A stretch of 27,020 nt of DNA, taken from IMG/VR virus record IMGVR_UViG_3300044712_000869, positions 1 to 27,020 of that record. One strand, 5' to 3'. The translations under genes and the position numbers were made by a program. Numbering within the stretch: the first letter of the stretch is position 1; each line of letters opens with the position of its first letter. Positions 1 to 5,550 of this stretch are shown here, piece by piece. The notes beneath the pieces were generated by a model. It saw nothing but the letters and a program-made list of their open reading frames with translations. It did no database searches and was not told where the DNA came from. Origin of the DNA: a virus.

Positions 1-268
1 CTTCTCTTCAAGTGCCTTCCTTTCAGTTTCGGCTTTCTCTCTCTCGGCCTTGAGTGCTGCATCTCTCGCCTCCTGTTCTTTGCGCACCTTTTCCCTTTCG
101 GCCTGAATTTGCCGCTCCCTTTCCTCTTTCTCTTTTCTTGCCTTCTCTTCAAGTGCCTTCCTTTCAGTTTCGGCTTTCTCTCTCTCGGCCTTGAGTGCTG
201 CATCTCTCGCCTCCTGTTCTTTGCGCACCTTTTCCCTTTCGGCCTGAATTTGCCGCTCCCTTTCCTCT
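1..268. repeat. Perfect 141-bp tandem repeat inside the coiled-coil gene
   Basis: Bases 1-127 and 142-268 are identical. The period is 141 bp, which is 47 codons, so the reading frame is kept. The sequences diverge after 127 and 268. The array may continue to the left beyond the window. Identity at all codon positions indicates a recent duplication (or an assembly artefact). Confidence 0.95.
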
Positions 269-894
269 GCCTCTGCTTTCAGCCTTATATTTTCAAGTCT
301 CTGCCTTTCCCTTTCTTCCGCCTCTGCCTTCTCTCTTGCGATCCTATCCTCTTCAGCCTTTTTCTCTGCCGCAATCCTGGCAATATGAGCGACCTTGAAT
401 CCTTCAAGTAGATTATCAAAAACAGCCTGTTCCATATGACCAAGCGCAAGCGGCTCAATTTCAGTGTACCTTTTTAACATTTCAAGCCTTTCGACCCGTA
501 GTTTTTCGGTTCGCTCTCTTTCGAGATTTTCAAAATGATCCTCGATGTTTTTGAGGCTTTTTTCTTTTTCCCCTGATGCAAATTCCTGAGTGTTCTTCCA
601 TGCGTCAACAAAACGACCGCCGCTCAGATAAAATGCTTTTGCTTTCTTATGAATCTCTGCTGTACCTGTTCTGATCTTGACATAAGCAAGTCTGAGATGC
701 TTTGCCCTCTGACAAGTTTCCGGGTTTATTTCTGAGGCAATTATGTCATTATATTCATTTTCAAGCTCTTTCATTTTATCGAGCATAGGAGTGAATACCG
801 CGGCAACTTCTGCCGCCCTGGTTTCCTCAAGTCCGTAATCAGAAGCATTGATTTTTACTAATGCCTGTTCTTTTACTGCTGTTAATTCTTCCAT
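1..894 (-). CDS. Coiled-coil phage protein, 3' end outside window
   Basis: The frame is open from an ATG at 894 to the window edge, giving 298 residues without a stop. Residues 1 to about 165 look globular and mostly helical. From about residue 170 the protein becomes a highly charged coiled coil rich in E, R, K and A. The last part contains a 47-residue unit (ERERQIQAEREKVRKEQEAR and following) that is repeated exactly. It is the last visible gene of a leftward operon that starts with the regulator at 1472-1732. Long charged coiled-coil proteins of this kind often sit next to RecT or ERF-type annealing genes in phages, so a role in the replication or recombination module is plausible, but that is inference. 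I do not recognise a precise family. Confidence 0.8.
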   Translation of the reverse strand, partial: MEELTAVKEQALVKINASDYGLEETRAAEVAAVFTPMLDKMKELENEYNDIIASEINPETCQRAKHLRLAYVKIRTGTAEIHKKAKAFYLSGGRFVDAWKNTQEFASGEKEKSLKNIEDHFENLERERTEKLRVERLEMLKRYTEIEPLALGHMEQAVFDNLLEGFKVAHIARIAAEKKAEEDRIAREKAEAEERERQRLENIRLKAEAEERERQIQAEREKVRKEQEARDAALKAEREKAETERKALEEKARKEKEERERQIQAEREKVRKEQEARDAALKAEREKAETERKALEEK

Positions 895-915
895 TTTGTG
901 TAAAGTTTTAAGTGA

Positions 916-1203
916 TTATTCGTGATCGTTTATTTCTTTTCTTATTGCCTCTTCAATTTCTGGTAACTGATCTTCCAAAAGATCCATAAGTGAATGACCC
1001 CCGAGCATGATCTCATCTATCTCAATGATCTCAGGCGATCCCTGGTCGTCCCTGTCCACCGGTTTCCTTGCCCGGCTGTAATAGTAACTTACCACAAGGT
1101 TCACTCCCTTGAAAAAAACTGTCTGAGTGCAGTAGGGGAGAGGTGCTTTCTTTGGCTTCGCAAAGCTCTGCAATACGTCGGCCATGCTGTTATAATTTGG
1201 CAT
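916..1203 (-). CDS. Hypothetical phage protein (95 aa)
   Basis: Begins at an ATG at 1203 and lies 21 bp upstream of the coiled-coil gene in the same leftward operon. The N-terminal half is basic and aromatic (FFKGVNLVVSYYYSRARKP). The C-terminal half is acidic (EIIEIDEIMLGG, then LEDQLPEIEEAI). I see no membrane segment, Cys pair or catalytic motif. Position in the putative early operon suggests a DNA-metabolism accessory role, but no function can be read from the sequence. Confidence 0.65.
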   Translation of the reverse strand: MPNYNSMADVLQSFAKPKKAPLPYCTQTVFFKGVNLVVSYYYSRARKPVDRDDQGSPEIIEIDEIMLGGHSLMDLLEDQLPEIEEAIRKEINDHE

Positions 1204-1210
1204 AAGTCAA

Positions 1211-1441
1211 TTAATTAGCGCAGTGGTAAATCGGTTTTGTAACCCTGCCAACTGTTACATACTGAATATTTCTGCCCCTCGTCCGCTTTCGGTTATTATG
1301 GGTGCGGTAACTTCGCATCCCTATTTCACGCGTCTTGTGTTTGATAGTCGCATAAGGGTCATCATTGTCAATCGGTCTTGACTGCTTTTCAGTTTTCTTG
1401 AAAATGCTTTTCAGCCATGAAAAAAAGTTAAGTGCTTTCAT
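1211..1441 (-). CDS. Small basic hypothetical protein (76 aa)
   Basis: Begins at an ATG at 1441 and ends 7 bp before the next gene of the operon. The protein is strongly basic, with a central RSYRTHNNRKRTRGRN segment that could bind nucleic acid. The start MKALNFFSWLKSIFKK could form an amphipathic helix. There is no recognisable domain. It is probably co-transcribed with its neighbours. Function unknown. Confidence 0.55.
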   Translation of the reverse strand: MKALNFFSWLKSIFKKTEKQSRPIDNDDPYATIKHKTREIGMRSYRTHNNRKRTRGRNIQYVTVGRVTKPIYHCAN

Positions 1442-1471
1442 TTTTGTGGGTTTTAAATTGTTTTTTGTAAG

Positions 1472-1732
1472 TTATTTTCCCTTTGAATTGATCTCGGAAA
1501 GCTCGTTCAACGCTTTCGTTTTTGCATCCTCAAGTTGCTTATACAGGTCAATAGCCATCAAAATGACCTTATTTTTATTAACCTTTGACAGTTTTACATT
1601 CCGGCCTTCAAGAATCTTTTTGACAGCGTAACGCTCTATCCCGAAGGCTTTTGCGATATACGAGTAAGAACCAAAGTTCAATCCTGTTCGTATCCTGCTC
1701 AAATCTTCTGATGTAATCTCCTTGTTTTCCAT
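1472..1732 (-). CDS. Putative small HTH DNA-binding regulator
   Basis: The frame can be extended upstream to 1777, but the first 15 residues would come from promoter sequence, so the ATG at 1732 (MENKEITSEDLSRIRTGLNF) is preferred, giving 86 aa. Residues about 17-45 (FGSYSYIAKAFGIERYAVKKILEGRNVKLS) fit a helix-turn-helix of the kind seen in short phage regulators: YIAKAFGIERYAVKKIL gives helix, turn and recognition helix. The C-terminus is a Lys- and Glu-rich helix. It is the first gene of the leftward operon, divergent from a repressor remnant at 1842, so a Cro-like or early-operon regulatory role is likely by position. Overall family uncertain. Confidence 0.6.
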   Translation of the reverse strand: MENKEITSEDLSRIRTGLNFGSYSYIAKAFGIERYAVKKILEGRNVKLSKVNKNKVILMAIDLYKQLEDAKTKALNELSEINSKGK

Positions 1733-1766
1733 ACTTTTTGTTTTAATTTTGATTGAAGTCTTTCTG

Positions 1767-1797
1767 CAAATATACAACCCTTTGTAAATATATGCAA
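1767..1797 (-). promoter_or_regulatory. Bacteroidota-type promoter for the leftward early operon
   Basis: Read on the minus strand, TATATTTG (1767-1774) matches the TAnnTTTG -7 consensus of Bacteroidota. A TTG at 1795-1797 lies 20 bp upstream, matching the usual -33 spacing. It lies 35 bp upstream of the preferred ATG at 1732. Confidence 0.6.
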
Positions 1798-1827
1798 GTA
1801 TTTGTTAATTTATTTTTCACTTTGTAA
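1781..1827. promoter_or_regulatory. Operator-like repeats TTTGT(T)AA at 20-bp intervals
   Basis: TTTGTAA at 1781, TTTGTTAA at 1801 and TTTGTAA at 1821 start exactly 20 bp apart, about two helical turns, between two divergent genes. The first copy lies between the -7 and -33 boxes of the leftward promoter. This is the usual place and geometry for phage repressor operators. No binding data exist here, and the 7-mer also occurs by chance in some genes. Confidence 0.35.
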
Positions 1828-1841
1828 CAAAAATTTATTAA

Positions 1842-1982
1842 ATGGCTGTAAATCAGGATTTAGAAAAGTTTGAAAAAGTACCCCCGATTGGAAGTAGGTT
1901 AAAACAATTAATTGACACCTTGCATTTAAGCAAGACAAAGCTGTCAGTAAGGATGGGGATGTTTGAGCTTTGCCATGAGTGA
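1842..1982 (+). pseudogene. Truncated XRE-type repressor remnant (46 aa)
   Basis: A short frame starts with ATG at 1842. Residues 16-40 (IGSRLKQLIDTLHLSKTKLS then VRMGM) match helix 1 and helix 2 of XRE/HTH_3 repressors such as phage CI proteins. The frame then ends (FELCHE, TGA at 1980) before the recognition helix, and neither alternative frame continues the domain. It is the only clear plus-strand gene in the window and is divergent from the regulator at 1472-1732, the classical arrangement of an immunity region. Probably a decayed repressor gene, though a short functional peptide cannot be excluded. Confidence 0.45.
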
Positions 1983-2003
1983 AGGGGATTGATAGACAAA
2001 GAT

Positions 2004-2030
2004 AAAAAAAGGCGGTTACTTGACCGCCTT
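2004..2030 (-). terminator. Intrinsic terminator after the 2016-2501 gene
   Basis: On the minus strand AAGGCGGT (2030-2023), a 6-nt loop, ACCGCCTT (2016-2009) and a run of seven T (2010-2004, including the stem end) form an 8-bp hairpin with a T tract. The left arm and loop are the last codons and stop of the upstream gene, so the terminator is built into the coding 3' end. Confidence 0.85.
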
Positions 2031-2501
2031 AATAATTTCATTTGTTAATTCCTCGTATTCGATTTCGGGAAAAGAATTCATTTCCTTGCACCGAGGGCAA
2101 GTGCAATATTCATAACCGTCATCGTCATAATAAAAGGGTAGTTCCACAGTATTGATTTCAAATCCGCACTCATCGCATTTTACTTTAGTCAACTCATACC
2201 TATAAAAATAATTCGGTTCTGGTCTGTGTTCAATAGATCTCAATTCCCTATCGACATTAATCACTAATCCGGGATAGCCTACCTGCTTGGGCATTGCATT
2301 TAAAATTCCTTTTACTTCAACTATCTCGTTATTGACATTTCGTGTTTCAAGAATTACAAAAGGTTCTTTAAACATGAATTTAGGGGGCTTGCCGGCAAAG
2401 GTGAATGTAACGCTTATCAGTCCGGGCATGAAGGTAATAGTATTCCCTGCATTCGGATTTCTTTTTATGCTTGACCTATCTATCCTGACTATTGTTTTCA
2501 T
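2016..2501 (-). CDS. Zinc-ribbon-like hypothetical protein (161 aa)
   Basis: Begins at an ATG at 2501 (MKTIVRIDRSSIKRNPNAGN). The first 100 residues look beta-rich. The C-terminal part has two Cys pairs, CDEC near residue 109 and CTCPRC near residue 133, about 20 residues apart, fitting a zinc ribbon, followed by an acidic helical tail (EIEYEELTNEIIKAVK). It lies 33 bp downstream of the 2535-2825 gene under the same promoter and ends in a terminator. Such short zinc-ribbon proteins are common among phage early genes. Function unknown. Confidence 0.7.
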   Translation of the reverse strand: MKTIVRIDRSSIKRNPNAGNTITFMPGLISVTFTFAGKPPKFMFKEPFVILETRNVNNEIVEVKGILNAMPKQVGYPGLVINVDRELRSIEHRPEPNYFYRYELTKVKCDECGFEINTVELPFYYDDDGYEYCTCPRCKEMNSFPEIEYEELTNEIIKAVK

Positions 2502-2534
2502 GTTTCTGATTTTAATATTATTGAATGAAGGTTG

Positions 2535-2825
2535 TTACTTGACAGCCTCTTTTGTTTCATTTTTAAGAGCAAGCAACTTATAATATGTGTCAGGCATAGC
2601 CCCCTCTTTTATTAACATTTCAGCAGGTTTGCAGTTTCCCCGCTCAAAGCTGGCGTCTTCCGCATATCCCTCAATAGCAGCCAGTACCTCGTCAAGCAAT
2701 TCGACGGGCAATAAAACGATATGTTTCTTTGTTGCAATAGCAATTTTATGTTCAAGTAATTGTTCTTTCAGATGTTTGGCCTCCGCCTGATGTACCTTAT
2801 TTTTCTTTTTGTTCTTGTATGCCAT
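2535..2825 (-). CDS. Hypothetical protein (96 aa)
   Basis: Begins at an ATG at 2825 (MAYKNKKKNKVHQAEAKHLK). The N-terminus is very basic; the rest alternates helical segments (IVLLPVELLDEVLAAIEGYA, then PAEMLIKEGAMPDTYYKLLALK). There are no Cys pairs or membrane segments. It is the first gene after a strong promoter at 2867-2897. Its last codons (GAG GCT GTC AAG TAA, ending AVK) and 3' flank resemble those of the next gene, which also ends AVK. Function unknown. Confidence 0.65.
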   Translation of the reverse strand: MAYKNKKKNKVHQAEAKHLKEQLLEHKIAIATKKHIVLLPVELLDEVLAAIEGYAEDASFERGNCKPAEMLIKEGAMPDTYYKLLALKNETKEAVK

Positions 2826-2866
2826 CGTTCTGTTTTTAACTTACTTTATTACCGATCTATTACCGA

Positions 2867-2897
2867 CAAAGATACGAATCCTTTACTAATAAGCAAA
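2867..2897 (-). promoter_or_regulatory. Strong Bacteroidota-type promoter
   Basis: On the minus strand, TTTG (2897-2894), 19 bp, then TATCTTTG (2874-2867): both boxes and the spacing match the Bacteroidota primary sigma consensus. It lies 42 bp upstream of the ATG at 2825 and would drive the two-gene unit that ends at the terminator at 2004-2030. Confidence 0.8.
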
Positions 2898-2940
2898 CAA
2901 AAAGTAATAAATATTTACAAAATGATGTTAACAGAATTAT

Positions 2941-2964
2941 TCACTTCAAGCATTTTTCAAGCAA
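2941..2964 (+). repeat. Arm-type direct repeat, copy 1
   Basis: Contains TTCAAGCA, three bases (TTT), TTCAAGCA: two 8-bp half sites with an 11-bp period, about one helical turn. Partner of the copy at 3176-3199 in the same orientation. Confidence 0.7.
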
Positions 2965-3078
2965 ATTGAACATAGATGACATGAAATGACACAGCAACTG
3001 TGTAATAATTTCAGCCGGGAATTGGCAACTGATAAAGGGGATGTTGATTTATTGCGGGAGTCAGAAAAAGGGGGTAGG

Positions 3079-3121
3079 CATGATTAAGAGTCATGTGCTC
3101 TACCAGCTGAGCTACGGACCG
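3079..3121 (-). pseudogene. 5' half of a tRNA-Lys(CTT) gene
   Basis: Read on the minus strand: acceptor strand CGGTCCG (3121-3115), TA, D arm GCTC/GAGC with loop AGCTGGTA, A26, anticodon stem CATGA/TCATG with loop CTCTTAA, anticodon CTT (Lys). The sequence then becomes CCTACCCCC and unrelated, with no T arm and no 3' acceptor strand. It cannot be a functional tRNA; it is best explained as the phage copy of the integration core. Confidence 0.8.
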
Positions 3122-3175
3122 GAAAAGCTTTATTTATGGTGCTGTGAGTCGTGTTATTTATTCAGTTAATGTTGG

Positions 3176-3199
3176 TCACTTCAAGCATAGTTCAAGCAA
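3176..3199 (+). repeat. Arm-type direct repeat, copy 2
   Basis: Contains TTCAAGCA, three bases (TAG), TTCAAGCA. It differs from the copy at 2941-2964 only in the spacer and has the same orientation. Confidence 0.7.
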
Positions 3200-3227
3200 T
3201 CGGTGTTTTGTGATGGTTTTTACTGGC

Positions 3228-3725
3228 TCAAATTATCTTTTTCCATTTAACAATTCGATACGCAATATACAATAAAATTATCACAATCACACCAAGTGAA
3301 AAATCCCGGCACCACTTATAGAACTTCGGCACGTACTTGACAGGAACAGGCTTTTCTTTTATCACCTCTTTGATCTGAGTGGTATAGACCTTTATAGTGT
3401 CAGGTTTAATCTGTATCACCGATTGCAGTTTGCCATTCAAGATCCTTATCACTTGGCGGAGCTTGACATTTTCGACAAGGGCCACATCCTGATCGGGACA
3501 GTTAACAGGGACAGTAATATTAATAGTGTCCCCCGGAAGATAAACCGGTATTTCCTTTAGCTTCTCAATGTAAACAGAGTCGATCCCCGGAGGAAACTTT
3601 GCCAGGCATTTCTTTTGCGTGACACACCCGGAGCAGAGGAAGACACCTATTATAAGATAGATCAAGATTAGTAGTATAACCAATTTCTTATACTCATTCG
3701 GCTGATTAGAAGTTAGAGTGCTCAT
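3228..3725 (-). CDS. Candidate unimolecular spanin (u-spanin)
   Basis: The start is the ATG at 3725 (MSTLTSNQPNEYKK), chosen because it shares a base with the TAA of the upstream mini-gene (TAATG); a TTG further upstream is unlikely. The product is 165 aa. Residues about 14-35 form a hydrophobic segment ending in a lipobox-like FLCSGC, followed by a periplasmic-type domain with Val, Ile and Pro-rich beta segments. Residues about 142-160 (FSLGVIVIILLYIAYRIV) form a C-terminal membrane helix with a basic tail. An N-terminal lipoprotein signal plus a C-terminal membrane helix is the plan of u-spanins such as T1 gp11, which fuse inner and outer membranes at lysis. Position at the end of the lysis cassette fits. 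The lipobox has Cys at -3 rather than Leu, so this stays a candidate. Confidence 0.55.
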   Translation of the reverse strand: MSTLTSNQPNEYKKLVILLILIYLIIGVFLCSGCVTQKKCLAKFPPGIDSVYIEKLKEIPVYLPGDTINITVPVNCPDQDVALVENVKLRQVIRILNGKLQSVIQIKPDTIKVYTTQIKEVIKEKPVPVKYVPKFYKWCRDFSLGVIVIILLYIAYRIVKWKKII

Positions 3726-3877
3726 TAGTTTGGTTTTGGGTAAAACATTGTTATTGTCTCGTATGCCTCCGCAGCACAATCAGTGCAGATAAAATCATCT
3801 TCATCCTCAATCAACTTGACCCATTCTTCGATTTCTATCTCACTGATCGCACCGCAGCAGGAGCATTGAGCTTTCAT
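3725..3877 (-). CDS. Cys-pair mini-protein (50 aa)
   Basis: A frame of 50 codons from ATG at 3877 to TAA at 3727-3725. It overlaps the upstream phosphoesterase by 4 bp (ATGA) and the downstream spanin candidate by 1 bp (TAATG), so it is almost certainly translated by coupling. MKAQCSCCGAISEIEIEEWV starts with Cys residues at 5, 7 and 8, and CTDC lies at 31-34, which could form one zinc site. The middle is acidic. No known family recognised. It sits inside the lysis cassette; role unknown. Confidence 0.7.
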   Translation of the reverse strand: MKAQCSCCGAISEIEIEEWVKLIEDEDDFICTDCAAEAYETITMFYPKPN

Positions 3878-4734
3878 ATCAGAGCCATTATATCAGTTAT
3901 TACCCGGTCATGCTTCTCTTCCCTGTCCCTATGGAAAGATATTTGAAGATGAAGAGATCCCAGGTCTGAAGGTCGAAGTAACCGCCCGACAACATAACTC
4001 GGCTCATTATCAACATACCCTTTCATGTAACTTCCCGACCTGCAAAGCATCTGCCTTTTTTGCTTTAACTCCCCTTCAATGCTGGGCAGTAATACATCTT
4101 TAGGCCATGCGCCCCGCTCGTGATCATGCGCCATGCAATAAACATCCGCTGCCGGGAAGATGCGGCGCAGGTCGTCAACCTGGTTAATAGTGTTCCCAGC
4201 CGTCTTACCGCCTGCCCTCCCATGACAGAGAACGAAGTTAATAGACTGATTAGTTCCGGATTTACTTCCTTCAAACTCGAAAGCAATAGTATAATGACAT
4301 AGCCAGCCGAGTGATTCAGTGCCGAGCCTTTCAGCTAGGTCATCGGTTGAGTTCTTTCCATTACGGAAAAGCCACGAGTGATTACCTTCGATAAATCCCA
4401 GCACGTGACCCCGCATAAAAGAGATCTCAGCAGCGAAAGCCCTGTTATCTGATTCTGCCAGGCGGTCGAGCTTGTCAATAGTCGTGTCATGCAGTTCGTT
4501 GTTGCGGAGCTTTTTCTTCTCGCTGGTGCTGGCAAAGTCATGATAATCACCCATACCAAAGAAATATGTTTCATGTTCATCCATTGACTTCTTTGCCTTC
4601 TGTAAAAACCATTTCCAGCGTTCAACGTCGCAGTTAGGTGTGTCTCTGTGAACATCACCAAAGAACCAGAAATTTATCGGTTCGTTAAGCCTTGCCTTTA
4701 ATTTAAGGTATCTAGTTTTGTAAATGTAGTCCAT
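3874..4734 (-). CDS. Calcineurin-like metallophosphoesterase
   Basis: The start is ATG at 4734, which overlaps the TGA of the upstream holin-like gene (TGATG); product 286 aa. The metal-binding motifs of the calcineurin-like superfamily are all present in order: GDVH (D27, H29), GMGDYHD (D63), GNHSW (N118, H119), CHGRAGG (H171) and AHDHERG (H203, H205). A dinuclear metal-dependent phosphodiesterase or phosphatase activity is therefore likely. The substrate cannot be told; phage members of this fold act on nucleic acids, nucleotides or phosphoproteins. Its place between holin-like and spanin-like genes is unusual. No signal peptide, so probably cytoplasmic. Confidence 0.85.
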   Translation of the reverse strand: MDYIYKTRYLKLKARLNEPINFWFFGDVHRDTPNCDVERWKWFLQKAKKSMDEHETYFFGMGDYHDFASTSEKKKLRNNELHDTTIDKLDRLAESDNRAFAAEISFMRGHVLGFIEGNHSWLFRNGKNSTDDLAERLGTESLGWLCHYTIAFEFEGSKSGTNQSINFVLCHGRAGGKTAGNTINQVDDLRRIFPAADVYCMAHDHERGAWPKDVLLPSIEGELKQKRQMLCRSGSYMKGYVDNEPSYVVGRLLRPSDLGSLHLQISFHRDREEKHDRVITDIMALI

Positions 4735-4904
4735 CACTCAGGTTTTGGTTCAACTTTACCCTTATCAAACCACTGCTTGCCTAATACAAGCGCAGCTATA
4801 AAGGGGACGGCAAACATGAAAGAATCTTTGCCGAGATACACGGCGCATCCCAGCATGAGGAAGGCCATAAGTTTTGATGCTGTAAAAGTGATTGCGAATT
4901 TCAT
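4734..4904 (-). CDS. Holin-like small membrane protein (56 aa)
   Basis: Frame from ATG at 4904 to the TGA that overlaps the phosphoesterase start. Residues about 8-25 (TASKLMAFLMLGCAVYLG) and 29-43 (FMFAVPFIAALVLGK) are two hydrophobic segments separated by a short KDS turn, followed by a charged tail (KGKVEPKPE). Size, two membrane segments, charged C-terminus and position directly after the endolysin gene fit a small class II-type holin. The sequence does not match a family I recognise, so holin is inferred from context. Confidence 0.55.
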   Translation of the reverse strand: MKFAITFTASKLMAFLMLGCAVYLGKDSFMFAVPFIAALVLGKQWFDKGKVEPKPE

Positions 4905-4915
4905 AGCTATTGGTT

Positions 4916-5365
4916 TTAAATTTCTCTTATGTCAAGCAACCCGAAAGTATCAGACTCTTTCGGGAAGCCGTTAACACCTACTTTATTTGATTGATTACCT
5001 CCGAGGGTATAGATAGTCTTTTTATCCTCCGAAAGTCCCGCAAACAAGCCGACATGACCCTCCCATGAAGTTCTTTTGTTGCGCCAGAAGATTACAACGT
5101 GACCGATCTTTGCATAGGGCAAAATAATCTGTTTACCTAACCTTGCCCATGACCGGGCGTTGAGCTTACCAGTATAGGGAAGGCCGATCCTTTTGCAAGT
5201 GATGTTCATGAGCAGTGAACACCACGCCGTCTCATCATCCTGCACCTCCGGGAAGCCAAGTTCTTTAAACCATCCAACGATGATAGGATTATCAATCTCT
5301 CCCGGTATTTCGGAAAGGCCGTAATACTTCATCATCTCAAGCCACATTAATTCCCTGTTTTCCAT
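4916..5365 (-). CDS. Endolysin, TIGR02594-like NlpC/P60-CHAP peptidase
   Basis: Start ATG at 5365; 149 aa. DDETAWCSLLMN places the likely catalytic Cys at 49, WEGHVGLFAG the His at 104, and LGGNQSNKVG the polar residue N124. This Cys, His, Asn order and the phrases WCS..N and HVG..G..GGNQ are typical of the TIGR02594 group of phage and prophage cell-wall peptidases related to CHAP and NlpC/P60. It probably cleaves peptide bonds of peptidoglycan. There is no signal peptide, so release would depend on a holin; the holin-like gene follows 11 bp downstream. Confidence 0.8.
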   Translation of the reverse strand: MENRELMWLEMMKYYGLSEIPGEIDNPIIVGWFKELGFPEVQDDETAWCSLLMNITCKRIGLPYTGKLNARSWARLGKQIILPYAKIGHVVIFWRNKRTSWEGHVGLFAGLSEDKKTIYTLGGNQSNKVGVNGFPKESDTFGLLDIREI

Positions 5366-5367
5366 AG

Positions 5368-5550
5368 TTATGTTGTGTGTCCGTTTAACGGTGCAAATCG
5401 CTTGCTTAAACTAATATCTTCTGGCTTCGGGCAGTCACGGGGGCATATCATTGTCGGAGGGTCATCCTCCATGTTAAAGGCAGGCTCCGGGCAATCTTCG
5501 ATGTGAGTGCATTGAGCGCACTGTCTGAAAGGGATCTCAGTATATATCAT
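5368..5550 (-). CDS. Cys-rich mini-protein (60 aa)
   Basis: Start ATG at 5550 overlaps the upstream stop by 4 bp (ATGA), and the stop lies 2 bp before the endolysin start. Cys residues occur as CAQC (11, 14), EDC (20), MIC (36) and RDC (40), which could bind one or two metal ions. No membrane segment or known family recognised. Presence inside the lysis cassette and tight coupling support a real gene. Function unknown. Confidence 0.65.
   Translation of the reverse strand: MIYTEIPFRQCAQCTHIEDCPEPAFNMEDDPPTMICPRDCPKPEDISLSKRFAPLNGHTT

Larger units (their letters stand above)
2941..3199. other. attP: Probable phage attachment site (attP)
   Basis: A 250-bp non-coding stretch holds 43 bp of the 5' half of a tRNA-Lys gene (3079-3121) flanked at about 115 and 55 bp by two copies of a 24-bp element (2941-2964 and 3176-3199; 22 of 24 identical). 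Each copy is itself TTCAAGCA-N3-TTCAAGCA. Tyrosine-recombinase attP sites have this plan: a core matching a tRNA gene, with paired arm-type integrase sites on both sides. The core runs from the tRNA 5' end through the anticodon stem and stops there. No integrase gene is visible, so it would lie outside the window. The remainder of 2898-3227 shows no coding frame. Confidence 0.65.

Noticed and set aside
109-411. Plus-strand open frames rich in Phe, Leu and Pro at the left end
   Set aside because: They are the complement of the charged coiled-coil gene on the minus strand; repeated Glu and Lys codons give Phe and Leu on the other strand.
1853-2041. Minus-strand 62-codon frame opposite the repressor remnant
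   Set aside because: It overlaps the intrinsic terminator and the repressor remnant, and its sequence shows no domain.
3079-3121. Functional phage tRNA-Lys gene
   Set aside because: Only the acceptor 5' strand, D arm and anticodon arm are present; there is no T arm and no 3' acceptor strand downstream.
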